Assembly: GCF_001423695.1 (NCBI RefSeq)
Contig: NZ_LMOZ01000001.1
Location: 310,001 to 374,000, forward strand
DNA length: 64,000 nt
Direction of reading: 5' to 3'
Source: Leifsonia sp. Leaf336
Lineage (GTDB): Bacteria > Actinomycetota > Actinomycetes > Actinomycetales > Microbacteriaceae
Shown: positions 7,826 to 15,369 of the stretch, in pieces
Position numbering within the stretch: the stretch's first letter is position 1
Layout of the letters: every line of letters begins with the position of its first letter
Notes under the pieces: model-generated
What the model was told of the DNA's origin: nothing
Database searches by the model: none
The model's input: only the letters and a program-made list of their open reading frames with translations
Translations under genes and position numbers: made by a program

Positions 7826-8536
7826 GTGACCGAGACCCGCGAGCAGTTGTTGCTGGAGGCGTTCGCCGGGCTGGCCGACACCCTGGTGGACGACTACGAC
7901 GTCGTCGAGTTGCTGCAGACGCTGGTGGAGACCTGCAGTTCGCTCCTCGGCGCCACCGCGTCGGGAGTCCTCCTTGCGGACGAGCACGGCGAGCTGGATG
8001 TCGTAGCTGCCACCAGCGAGGCGAGCAGGCTGGTCGAGGTGATGCAGCTCAGTGCGTCTGCCGGGCCGTGCATCGAGAGCTTCCGGACCGGTCGCCCGGT
8101 GTCGCTGGCCGATATCCGGGACGCCCCTCCCGAGTGGTCCCAGTTCCGCGCGAAGGCCCTCGACCTCGGCTTTCGTGCCGTCCACGCTGTCCCGATGCGA
8201 CTGCGGGAACAGATCATCGGCACCCTCAACCTGCTGGGCGAGGAGGTCGGGGAACTGCCCGACGACGATTTGATCGCAGCGCGCGCGTTCGCGGACGTGG
8301 CGACGATCGGCATTCTGCACGCACGCACGATCGCGCAGAGCACTCTGGTCCGGCGGCAGCTGCAGACGGCGTTGGACAGCCGTGTCTTGATCGAGCAGGC
8401 CAAGGGGGTCGTCGCCTACTCGCACCGGATCTCCGTGGAGGAGGCCTTCACCGTGATTCGGCAGTACGCACGTTCGCATCAGGCACGGTTGTCGGAGGTC
8501 GCAGCGGCTGTCGTTCGGCGTGACCTGCGGCTCTGA
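7826..8536 (+). CDS. GAF-ANTAR RNA-binding regulator 2
   Basis: A 236-residue protein with a GAF domain (about 10-165; AGPCIESFRTGRPV is the typical loop) and an ANTAR domain (about 175-230; SRVLIEQAKGVVAYSH). GTG 7826 is chosen because TAGGAG ends five bases upstream and the previous gene stops at 7817. It is closer to the common actinobacterial GAF-ANTAR type than its neighbour, and the two differ enough to sense different ligands. RNA targets might lie elsewhere; I did not find a clear double-hexaloop hairpin in this window. Confidence 0.88.
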   Translation: MTETREQLLLEAFAGLADTLVDDYDVVELLQTLVETCSSLLGATASGVLLADEHGELDVVAATSEASRLVEVMQLSASAGPCIESFRTGRPVSLADIRDAPPEWSQFRAKALDLGFRAVHAVPMRLREQIIGTLNLLGEEVGELPDDDLIAARAFADVATIGILHARTIAQSTLVRRQLQTALDSRVLIEQAKGVVAYSHRISVEEAFTVIRQYARSHQARLSEVAAAVVRRDLRL

Positions 8537-8606
8537 CCGCGGTCGATGCCGCGGCGGCTCTTGCAAGCGCCGCTGCGATTGTCAACTCTTTTCCCGCCCG
8601 GGGAAC

Positions 8607-8624
8607 TGTGCAAATCTCTGCACA
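8607..8624. promoter_or_regulatory. Operator-like inverted repeat before the sulfatase
   Basis: TGTGCAAATCTCTGCACA: perfect six-base arms (TGTGCA/TGCACA) around a six-base spacer, 54 bp before the sulfatase start. The form fits a dimeric repressor or activator site. No regulator in this window can be matched to it. Confidence 0.4.
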
Positions 8625-8678
8625 ACGGGGGAGCCGGACTCCTCTCTGTGTGGTTGTTTCGGCGAGTAAAGGTGGGGT

Positions 8679-11033
8679 ATGTCCGAGGTGTTGCCGGGTG
8701 CTGTTCTTCCGTTGCCCGATCAGGTCTATGTGGGTCCGGTCACCGTCGATGAGAAGACGCTGGGGGTGAAGCGGGAGCCGATCGAAGTCAAGCGTCCGCC
8801 GCAGAAGGCCCCCAACGTGCTTCTCGTCCTGCTCGACGACGTGGGGTTCGGCGCGTCCAGCGCCTTCGGCGGACCTGTGCCGATGCCGACGGCCGAGCGG
8901 ATGGCAGCCGGTGGCCTCCGGTACAGCCGGTTCCACACCACTGCGATCTGCTCACCGACCCGGGCTGCCCTGCTCAGCGGCCGCAACCACCACCAGGTGG
9001 GGATGGGGCAGATCACCGAGACGGCCACGCCGGCGCCCGGCTATCGCTCCACCCGGCCGAACAGTTGCGTCCCGCTGCCGGAGATCCTGCGGCAGGCCGG
9101 ATACAACACGGCCCAGTTCGGAAAGTGCCACGAAGTGCCGGTGTGGGAGAGCGGCCCGACCGGCCCCTTCGACCACTGGCCGGCGTTCAGCGGCTTCGAG
9201 CGGTTCTACGGGTTCATCGGCGGCGAGACCAACCAGTGGACGCCCGCCCTGGTCGACGGCGTCTCGCTGATCGAGCCTCCGGAGGATCCCGATTACCACC
9301 TGATGCCGGACCTGGCCGACAAGACCATCCAGTACATCAACCAGCAGAAGGAGCTGACGCCGGACAAGCCTTTCTTCGTCTACTTCGCACCCGGTGCGAC
9401 GCACGCGCCGCACCACGTTCCCAAGGAGTGGATCGCCCGACACGCGGGTGAGTTCGACGACGGGTGGGATGCGCTGCGCGAGAAGACCTTCGCGCGGCAG
9501 AAGGAGCTCGGGGTGGTTCCCGCGGACGCCGTCCTGACCGAGCGGTCCGAAGGCATTCCCGCCTGGGATGACGTGCCCGACGAGCGCAAACCGATCCTCG
9601 CTCACCAGATGGAGGTCTACGCCGCGTTCCTCGAGTACGCCGACCACCACACCGGCCGCGTCATCGACGCGATCGACGGCCTGGGGCTCCTCGACGACAC
9701 CCTGGTCATCTACATCATCGGCGACAACGGCGCCTCGGCCGAGGGCGGACTCGAGGGCGCCTTCATGCTCTCCACCGCCGCCAACGGCGGAGCCGAGTAC
9801 GAGACTCTCGATTTCTGGAAGGAGCACCTGGACGAGATCGGCGGCCCCGAGGCGTACAACCACTACGCCGTCGGCTGGGCGCACGCGATGTGCACGCCGT
9901 ACCAGTGGACGAAGCAGGTCGCCAGCCACTACGGCGGCACCCGCAACGGGACGATCGTGCACTGGCCGAACCGCATCGCGGCCCGCGGGGAGATCCGCGA
10001 CCAGTGGCATCACGTCATCGACATCGCGCCCACGATCCTGGAGCTCGCCGGGCTGGCGCAGCCGCACACCGTCAACGGTGTCACCCAGGTGCCTATGCAC
10101 GGCGTCTCGATTGAGTACACCTTCGACGACGCCGCAGCCGACGAACGCCACCGCACTCAGTACTTCGAGATCATGGGCAACCGCGGCATCTACCACGAGG
10201 GCTGGACGGCGCAGACGAAGCACAGGACCCCCTGGGACGTGGTGGGAGCAGCCCCCGACTTCTCCGCCGACGTGTGGGAGCTCTACGACACGACCACGGA
10301 CTGGACGCAGTCGAACAACCTCGCGGCCTCCAATCCGGAGAAACTCGCCGAGTTGCAGCAGTTGTTCCTCATCGAAGCCGCCCGCTACAACGTCATCCCG
10401 ATGGACGACCGCGCAGCCCAGCGGATGAATCCGGAGTTCGCCGGACGGCCGACGCTCGTCACCGGCACCAAGCTCCGCCTCCACGAGGGCATGAAGCGCC
10501 TCAACGAGAACGTGGCGATCAACGTCAAGAACCGTTCCTGGTCCGCCACCGCACAGCTCCGGATACCGGATGGCGGAGAGGTCGACGGCGCGATCCTGGC
10601 CCAGGGAGGGCGAACCGGAGGGTGGTCCTTCTTCACCGAAGGCGGCAAGCTCGGGTTCCACTACAACTACTGCGGGCTGCTGCGGTCCACCGCGCTGTCC
10701 GATCGACGCATCGGGGAGGGCGAGCACCAGGTCCGCGCCGAGTTCGCCTACGCGGGAGGCGGAATCGGGAGGGGCGGCACCGTGACCCTCTACATCGATG
10801 GTGAGCCTGCCGGCAGCGCCGAGGTCGAACGCACGCACCCGATGTACTTCTCGTTCGACGAGGGGCTCGACGTCGGCGTAGATACGGGGATGCCCGCCTA
10901 CGAGGGGTACACCACTCCCCACGGGTCGTTCACCGGGCGGATCGACTGGGCCGAGATCGACCTCGGGCTCGACGACCACAGCCATCTGCTCGACCCGGAG
11001 GAGTGGCTCGCGGCCGCCATGCGACACCAATAG
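8679..11033 (+). CDS. Large type I sulfatase (arylsulfatase)
   Basis: A 784-residue alkaline-phosphatase-superfamily sulfatase. The metal-binding DD pair is at 53-54 (LLDDVGFG). The active-site signature CSPTR is at 91-95; its Cys must be converted to formylglycine by a sulfatase-modifying factor, which is not encoded here. GDNGASAEGG supplies the next metal ligands. The length and the ~200-residue C-terminal beta-rich part match the mycobacterial AtsA/AtsD type rather than the shorter enzymes of enterobacteria. No signal peptide is visible, so it is probably cytosolic. It likely releases sulfate from organic sulfate esters. AAAGGTGGGG precedes the ATG. Confidence 0.92.
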   Translation: MSEVLPGAVLPLPDQVYVGPVTVDEKTLGVKREPIEVKRPPQKAPNVLLVLLDDVGFGASSAFGGPVPMPTAERMAAGGLRYSRFHTTAICSPTRAALLSGRNHHQVGMGQITETATPAPGYRSTRPNSCVPLPEILRQAGYNTAQFGKCHEVPVWESGPTGPFDHWPAFSGFERFYGFIGGETNQWTPALVDGVSLIEPPEDPDYHLMPDLADKTIQYINQQKELTPDKPFFVYFAPGATHAPHHVPKEWIARHAGEFDDGWDALREKTFARQKELGVVPADAVLTERSEGIPAWDDVPDERKPILAHQMEVYAAFLEYADHHTGRVIDAIDGLGLLDDTLVIYIIGDNGASAEGGLEGAFMLSTAANGGAEYETLDFWKEHLDEIGGPEAYNHYAVGWAHAMCTPYQWTKQVASHYGGTRNGTIVHWPNRIAARGEIRDQWHHVIDIAPTILELAGLAQPHTVNGVTQVPMHGVSIEYTFDDAAADERHRTQYFEIMGNRGIYHEGWTAQTKHRTPWDVVGAAPDFSADVWELYDTTTDWTQSNNLAASNPEKLAELQQLFLIEAARYNVIPMDDRAAQRMNPEFAGRPTLVTGTKLRLHEGMKRLNENVAINVKNRSWSATAQLRIPDGGEVDGAILAQGGRTGGWSFFTEGGKLGFHYNYCGLLRSTALSDRRIGEGEHQVRAEFAYAGGGIGRGGTVTLYIDGEPAGSAEVERTHPMYFSFDEGLDVGVDTGMPAYEGYTTPHGSFTGRIDWAEIDLGLDDHSHLLDPEEWLAAAMRHQ

Positions 11034-11071
11034 GGGCTGAAAACCTGCGGCGCTGTTTCGCGTGGCGGCAT

Positions 11072-11114
11072 GAAAAACCGCCTGAGCGGCATCGCGCGGA
11101 CGCGACTCAGGCGG
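11072..11114 (-). terminator. Rho-independent terminator of the 11121-11306 gene
   Basis: CCGCCTGAG (11078-11086) pairs perfectly with CTCAGGCGG (11106-11114). Read on the minus strand, the stem is followed by five T residues. It sits just past the stop of the small gene at 11121 and between convergent genes. Confidence 0.75.
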
Positions 11115-11120
11115 CGGATG

Positions 11121-11306
11121 TCACTTGGCGGCGGGGACGGACGCAGGCTGGCTGGCAGCTGCGTGAATCTTGTCGGCCGCTGTGCGGAGGGCGTCCTCGA
11201 CAGCGTCGGTGACGGTGTTGACCTTGTCTTCGACCGCGTCGACGACGTGGTCGGTGACCTTGCTGGTACTTTCGCCAGCGTCTTTGATGCTTTGCCCTGC
11301 AGTCAT
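11121..11306 (-). CDS. Small amphipathic helical protein, 61 residues
   Basis: A 61-residue protein starting MTAGQSIKDAGE, with a heptad- or 11-mer-like pattern of Val, Ala and charged residues (KVTDHVVDAVEDKVNTVTDAVEDAL) and an Ala/Pro-rich tail. This suggests one long amphipathic helix, reminiscent of small stress proteins (LEA- or apolipoprotein-like), but I cannot name a family. ATG 11306 has AGAAGG eight bases upstream and is preferred to the longer in-frame extension, which has no such site. A TACCGT -10 box with a palindromic element lies about 108 bp upstream, and a terminator follows. Confidence 0.7.
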   Translation of the reverse strand: MTAGQSIKDAGESTSKVTDHVVDAVEDKVNTVTDAVEDALRTAADKIHAAASQPASVPAAK

Positions 11307-11413
11307 GATGACCTTCTCTGAGATTGCCGTTCGCGGGTGAGGCCAACGGACGCGGGCCGGCCGCAGCGCCCCGTAACTGCTGGGCGCAGAATCAGTGCGG
11401 TCCGTGTGCACTC

Positions 11414-11447
11414 ACGGTACGTCTGCGAGATGTGTACGCACACATCT
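11414..11447 (-). promoter_or_regulatory. Palindromic element plus -10 box upstream of the 11306 gene
   Basis: AGATGTGTACGCACACATCT (11428-11447) is an inverted repeat with perfect eight-base arms. Eight bases further, on the minus strand, comes TACCGT (11414-11419). The same arrangement (element, eight bases, TANCGT) stands before the genes at 12058 and 4938. The predicted leader to the ATG at 11306 is about 100 nt, which I cannot otherwise explain. Confidence 0.5.
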
Positions 11448-11524
11448 GGCAGGGTTGCGCCCCGGCAGAGAGAGAACGAAGCCTTCACAACTCGTCGATG
11501 CTGCGTCCGTCGAGCGGGTGTCGA

Positions 11525-12058
11525 TCAGGTCGTGGTCGGACGGTCGTTGTGTGCGCGGCGATGAGGAGACGCGTCGGATCCGCCTTCGCCTTCCCAGCGC
11601 GCTTCGGATTCTGCTGTTGCGTCGACTCGCGCGAACGTGACGGCCGCGGCTGCGAGCGCCACGAGCGCCGCACGGTCGGCCTCGCGCTGCGACTTCTCCA
11701 GGAGTTCGGCTTCGAAGCGTTCGTGGGCAGCTTCAGAGTCCAGGCTGATGACGTGGAGCCGTTCGGCGATGGCTGCAGCGAGCCCGTACGTGAGTTCCTC
11801 GAGGTTGGTGTTAGCGACCTCGAGCCGGCGATCGGAGACCCGGAGCTCGACGGCGGGGTATCCGGCGGCGGTGAGAGCGTCGCGGGTGTCGTTGTCGTGG
11901 ATGGCGTCGATCTCGGCCCGGCTGGGGCGGCGCGTGAAGACGGCGGAGACGGTGTACCGTTCCGGGGCTTCAGGGGTGAGCAGAGTGGAAGGTAGTGCAT
12001 CCGTGAGGATGGCGCCGACTTCGAGTTCGGCGGACGGCGAGCGGTCGAGGGCGTTCAT
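11525..12058 (-). CDS. Conserved protein of unknown function, paralogue of gene at 4938-5468
   Basis: A 177-residue soluble protein whose first ~135 residues closely match the gene at 4938 (VGAILTDALPS, RYTVSAVFTRRPSRAEID, VELRVSDRRLEVANTNLEEL). The C-terminus diverges into a Ser/His/Arg-rich tail. Promoter and first bases are also duplicated: 22 of 23 bases around the start agree between the two copies. It is divergent from the gene at 12144, with 85 bp between the two starts, and both have leaderless -10 boxes. Function unknown; paralogy and shared control imply a real and regulated role. Confidence 0.78.
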   Translation of the reverse strand: MNALDRSPSAELEVGAILTDALPSTLLTPEAPERYTVSAVFTRRPSRAEIDAIHDNDTRDALTAAGYPAVELRVSDRRLEVANTNLEELTYGLAAAIAERLHVISLDSEAAHERFEAELLEKSQREADRAALVALAAAAVTFARVDATAESEARWEGEGGSDASPHRRAHNDRPTTT

Positions 12059-12143
12059 GATCGGACGCTACGCGCCGTAGATGTGCGCGCACACAGGCGC
12101 GAAAGCCAGGCCTATTCACATTCGGGCGGCGTAACGTCTGAAG
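12059..12143. promoter_or_regulatory. Divergent leaderless promoters with palindrome
   Basis: Minus strand: TAGCGT (12065-12070) six bases from the ATG at 12058, with TGTGCGCGCACA (12082-12093), a perfect 12-bp palindrome, eight bases or so upstream within a 20-bp element (12079-12098). Plus strand: TAACGT (12132-12137) six bases from the ATG at 12144; a half-site CACAT lies in the same register upstream (12117-12121). One regulator could therefore act on both directions. Confidence 0.55.
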
Positions 12144-12665
12144 ATGACGCAGAGTGTGAAGCCCCTACAGAGTGAGAAGCCCCGGACGACAAGCAGATCG
12201 GGATCCGCAATGGGAACCGCGGCCGATGTGCGTGCAGGACCGATCCGGCTCCATGTCCGAGAGCCCGCCCCGCGGGCGCATCTGACCAGACCGGCCAGTG
12301 CCGTATCCGACCTCGCGATGCCTGGTGAGCGTGTCGTCGTCCTGCATCACAACGGCAACGAATTCTCGGTGAGGGCTAGCATGGCCCTGGTCTTTCAGAA
12401 GAACGCAGCGCGGGTGCTGGCGGCAGGAGGATCCGAACTCGTGGTCCTCGCGCACGTGGACGGCGTCGAACTGCTCCTGATCGCGCCGACGACTCCCTTT
12501 CATTTCGATGGTTCGCTCGCGGTGGGCGCAGAAAGAACGATCCCCAGACCCTCCGCGCGTCAGCACACCACGAACGGTTTGCGCGTGCGTGCGCCTCTGA
12601 CTCGCCGCCCACACGGACTCACTGCAGCCGATCTTCGGTCGGCGGAGCTCACGTTGTCGACCTGA
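12144..12665 (+). CDS. Hypothetical protein with small strand-helix-strand core
   Basis: A 173-residue frame opening at ATG 12144, six bases after a TAACGT box. Residues about 59-128 (MPGERVVVLHHNGNEFSV, helix, GGSELVVLAHVDGVELLLIAPTTPFHF) have the same plan as the small proteins at 3842 and 4147. The first ~58 residues and the last ~45 are rich in Arg, Ser and Pro and look disordered. Translation might instead begin at ATG 12318, just before the structured core. The ends could also be eroded sequence. I cannot assign a function; the coding call rests on the core and on the promoter. Confidence 0.5.
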   Translation: MTQSVKPLQSEKPRTTSRSGSAMGTAADVRAGPIRLHVREPAPRAHLTRPASAVSDLAMPGERVVVLHHNGNEFSVRASMALVFQKNAARVLAAGGSELVVLAHVDGVELLLIAPTTPFHFDGSLAVGAERTIPRPSARQHTTNGLRVRAPLTRRPHGLTAADLRSAELTLST

Positions 12666-12724
12666 GCGAGCGAGGGGACAACCAGCCGCGGGGTGCCCGC
12701 GGGGCAATGGAATGAGGCAATGGC

Positions 12725-13198
12725 ATGGCAATCGAGAACTGGCACAAAAAGCACGCTCAATCGCTCACCGCGGGCCAACGTGCGGCCGACGTCCTCCGCA
12801 ATGCCATGGGAAGCTGGCCGTTCATCGGCGGTTTTCTGCTCGTCATGGCGGTATGGGCTGCTGTCAACTCGCTCGCGTTGGCACACGGGTCGTGGGACCC
12901 CTACCCGTACATCCTGCTCAACCTGTTCCTCTCGATGCTCGCCGGACTGCAAGGAGCGATCCTCTTGATTTCCGCCAAGCGTCAAGACACGATCAGTGCC
13001 GCGATGGCCCAACACGACTTCGACACGAACGTTGCGGCGAAGCAGGAGATCGACCGCCTGATCCAACTCAGCGAACAGCACCGCCAAATGATGGCCGAAC
13101 TCAACGAGCTCGTTCAGAACCTGTCTCTGGGGAGGTACCCCTCTCCCACGAAAGCGGCTGACGCCGTGCTCCAACCAGCGCCCGGACTGTCGGAATAG
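12725..13198 (+). CDS. DUF1003 membrane protein
   Basis: A 157-residue protein with two membrane helices (about 33-55 and 72-95). The signature between them, WDPYPYILLNLFLSMLAGLQGAILLISAKRQD, is diagnostic for DUF1003. The C-terminal ~65 residues are helical and hydrophilic and face the cytoplasm. The family is widespread and uncharacterised. The start is ATG 12725, with GAATGAGG upstream. It is a monocistronic gene convergent with the regulator block at 13217-14199. Confidence 0.88.
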   Translation: MAIENWHKKHAQSLTAGQRAADVLRNAMGSWPFIGGFLLVMAVWAAVNSLALAHGSWDPYPYILLNLFLSMLAGLQGAILLISAKRQDTISAAMAQHDFDTNVAAKQEIDRLIQLSEQHRQMMAELNELVQNLSLGRYPSPTKAADAVLQPAPGLSE

Positions 13199-13216
13199 GG
13201 CTGGATGGTCAGTCGG

Positions 13217-13315
13217 CTACGGGCTCCGGCCGTACTTCGTCTCGTAGTCGGCGTCGATGCGGTCGTTCAGCGTGGTGGCGATGGCGCGCCGTTCGTAGGT
13301 GGTCCAGGCCGTCAT
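13217..13315 (-). pseudogene. 32-residue remnant resembling DUF2255 ends joined together
   Basis: The frame begins at an ATG overlapping the regulator's stop (ATGA) and encodes 32 residues: MTAWTTYERRA, then LNDRIDADYETKYGRSP. From memory, DUF2255 proteins begin with M-T-x-W-T-x-x-E and end with a segment like VNDAIDAAYRAKYGRY. The two halves here look like the family's two ends with the middle deleted. Translation may still occur by coupling to the regulator. I regard it as a decayed gene rather than a functional peptide, with moderate doubt. Confidence 0.4.
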
Positions 13316-14199
13316 GATTCCTCCGTCACGGACTGACGCGGCACGGGCTGATCGGCGGCCCAGGAGGCGAGCAGCCGCAGCCGCTCGGCCGATGGCGAGC
13401 CCGGCTCGGCCGTGTAGACGAGGAGCACATGGCCGGGCTCGGCCGTGATGGCGAACTCTTCGTAGGCGAGGGTGAGCTCGCCGACGAGAGGATGCCGGAA
13501 CCGCTTGGTGCCGGCGCCGTGGGTCCGCACGTCGTGGGCGCCCCACAGCTTCCGGAACTCCTCGCTGCGGGTCGACAGCTCTCCGACGAGGTCTTGCAGG
13601 GCGCGGTTGTGCGGATCGCGGCCCGCCTCGGCGCGCATCATGGCGACGCACATGTCGGCGAACCGGTCCCAGTCGGGGTAGAACTCGCGCGACGCCGGGT
13701 CGAGGAACTGGAACCGCGCGAAGTTCGGCGTCCGTCCGCCGTCGCCGATCAGCGGCGAGTAGAAGGCGCGGCCGAGCGCGTTGAACGCGATCACATCCGA
13801 CTGGGCGTTGCGCACGACCGCCACGCCCTCGGTGAACGCGTCGAGCGCCCAGTGGAGGCTCGGGCGCGCTGCCGGGCTGCTCCCGGCACGTCGTCGCGGC
13901 CGCCCCGAGAGGGGGATGCCGTCGGAGGCACGCGCGAGGTCGAACAGGTGGGCGCGCTCGGTGTCGTCGAGCTGCAAGGCCCGGCTCACCGCATCCAGCA
14001 CCCCGGCCGACACCCCGGCGATACCGCCGCGTTCGAGCTTGGCGTAGTACTCGACGCTGACGTCGGCGAGCATGGCCACCTCGGAGCGGCGCAGCCCCGC
14101 GACCCGGCGGCCGCTGCCTGCGGAGAGGCCGACCTGCTCGGGCGTCACCTTCGCCCGGCGCGACATCAGGAACTCGCGCACCTCGGATCGGTTGTCCAT
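13312..14199 (-). CDS. XRE-family regulator with MmyB-like ligand domain
   Basis: A 295-residue protein. An N-terminal helix-turn-helix (about 15-85; GLRRSEVAMLADVSVEYYAKLERG is the classic HTH_31 signature) is followed by a MmyB-like domain (about 115-280, ending in the ...EFAITAEPGHVLLVYTAEPGSPSAERLRLLASWA pattern). Such regulators control neighbouring dehydrogenase operons and are thought to bind small hydrophobic ligands. It is divergent from the ADH-cupin-CMD-SDR operon across a 138-bp gap, which makes that operon its most likely target. ATG 14199 starts the family's usual MDNRSEVREFL. Confidence 0.9.
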   Translation of the reverse strand: MDNRSEVREFLMSRRAKVTPEQVGLSAGSGRRVAGLRRSEVAMLADVSVEYYAKLERGGIAGVSAGVLDAVSRALQLDDTERAHLFDLARASDGIPLSGRPRRRAGSSPAARPSLHWALDAFTEGVAVVRNAQSDVIAFNALGRAFYSPLIGDGGRTPNFARFQFLDPASREFYPDWDRFADMCVAMMRAEAGRDPHNRALQDLVGELSTRSEEFRKLWGAHDVRTHGAGTKRFRHPLVGELTLAYEEFAITAEPGHVLLVYTAEPGSPSAERLRLLASWAADQPVPRQSVTEES

Positions 14200-14246
14200 G
14201 CCGCCCAGGCTAAGCCGAACCCTGCTCCGGCAGGGATGCTCTCTCA

Positions 14247-14272
14247 GTACACCTCTCGTCCGTACACCTCTC
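14247..14272. repeat. Direct repeat in the regulator/ADH intergenic region
   Basis: GTACACCTCTC occurs at 14247-14257 and again at 14262-14272, a 15-bp period, between the divergent regulator (14199) and the ADH (14338). It may be a binding site for the MmyB-type regulator. One and a half helical turns puts the copies on opposite faces of the DNA. Confidence 0.4.
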
Positions 14273-14337
14273 ATCAGGGACTCCCTCGGCGCGAGAGGAC
14301 CCGGTGTGCTGGATGCCGTGAACGAAAGGATCCCGAC

Positions 14338-15369
14338 ATGCGCGGAGTAGTCATGTACGCACCCCGGGATGTGCGCGTGGAGGAACGCGCCGACCCGACC
14401 ATCCAGGAGCCCACCGACGCGGTCATCCGCGTCACCGCCGCCTGCATCTGCGGCTCCGATCTCTGGCCGTATCGCGGCACGGACGCGGTCGCAGAGCCCA
14501 CCCCCATGGGCCACGAGTACGTGGGCGTGGTCGAACAGGTCGGCGCCGAGGTGCAGAACGTCTCCGTCGGAGACTACGTCGTCGGCTCGTTCTTCGCCTC
14601 CGACAACACCTGCGAGATCTGCCGCGCCGGCTACCAGTCGCGCTGCGTGCACGCGTTCCCGATGGGCGCGATCGGCACGCAGGCCGAGAAGCTGCGGGTC
14701 CCGCTGGCCGACGGCACGCTCGTCGTGGTGCCGGGCGAGCCCACGCAGGCGCAGGTGCGCAGCCTGCTCGCCGCCTCCGACGTGCTCGGCACCGGCTGGT
14801 TCGCCGCCGTCGCCGCGGAGGCCGGGCCCGGCAAGACCGTCGCTGTCGTCGGCGACGGCGCGGTCGGTCTCCTCGGCGTCCTCGCCGCCAAGCGGCTCGG
14901 CGCCGAGCGCATCATCGCGATGAGCCGCCACGCCGACCGGCAGGCGCTCGCCCGCCGGTTCGGCGCCACCGACATCGTCGAAGAGCGCGGGGATGCCGGC
15001 GTCGCCGCCATCAAGGCCCTCACCGGCGGGCTCGGCGCGCACTCGGTCATCGAAGCCGTCGGCACGCAGGAGTCGATGATGCAGGCCATCCGCGCCACCC
15101 GTCCCAGCGGCCACGTCGGCTACGTGGGCGTCTCGCACGGGGTCGAGCTGCCGGGGGAGGAGCTGTTCTTCTCCGGCGTGCATCTGCACGGCGGTCCGGC
15201 TCCTGTCCGCCGCTTCCTTCCCGAGCTGATCGAGTCGATCATGAACGATGAGTTCGACGCCGGTGCGGTGTTCGACCTCACCCTGCCGCTCGATGAGGCG
15301 GCGGAGGGCTACCGGGCCATGGACGAGCGCAGAGCCGTCAAGGTGCTGCTGGAGACGGAGAACGCATGA
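14338..15369 (+). CDS. Zinc-dependent alcohol dehydrogenase (MDR family)
   Basis: A 343-residue medium-chain dehydrogenase. Catalytic zinc ligands are visible in CGSDLW (about 38-43) and GHEYVG (about 60-65). The structural zinc loop keeps three cysteines (CEICRAGYQSRC), while the usual first Cys is replaced by Asp (SDNTC). The Rossmann motif VVGDGAVGLLG lies around residue 180. It oxidises or reduces an alcohol/carbonyl with NAD(P). It is the first gene of a tightly overlapping operon (ATGA into the cupin gene), and the family here resembles quinone- or alcohol-type MDRs rather than a substrate-specific one. Confidence 0.88.
   Translation: MRGVVMYAPRDVRVEERADPTIQEPTDAVIRVTAACICGSDLWPYRGTDAVAEPTPMGHEYVGVVEQVGAEVQNVSVGDYVVGSFFASDNTCEICRAGYQSRCVHAFPMGAIGTQAEKLRVPLADGTLVVVPGEPTQAQVRSLLAASDVLGTGWFAAVAAEAGPGKTVAVVGDGAVGLLGVLAAKRLGAERIIAMSRHADRQALARRFGATDIVEERGDAGVAAIKALTGGLGAHSVIEAVGTQESMMQAIRATRPSGHVGYVGVSHGVELPGEELFFSGVHLHGGPAPVRRFLPELIESIMNDEFDAGAVFDLTLPLDEAAEGYRAMDERRAVKVLLETENA

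Noticed and set aside
8952-11030. Long minus-strand open frame opposite the sulfatase
   Set aside because: Antisense shadow of a recognisable enzyme; no ribosome site and no motifs.
12405-12450. tRNA-like 3' half on the minus strand (TTCGGATCC with CTGCCGCCAGCACC)
   Set aside because: No matching 5' acceptor, D arm or anticodon arm can be folded; it lies inside the core of the 12144 gene.
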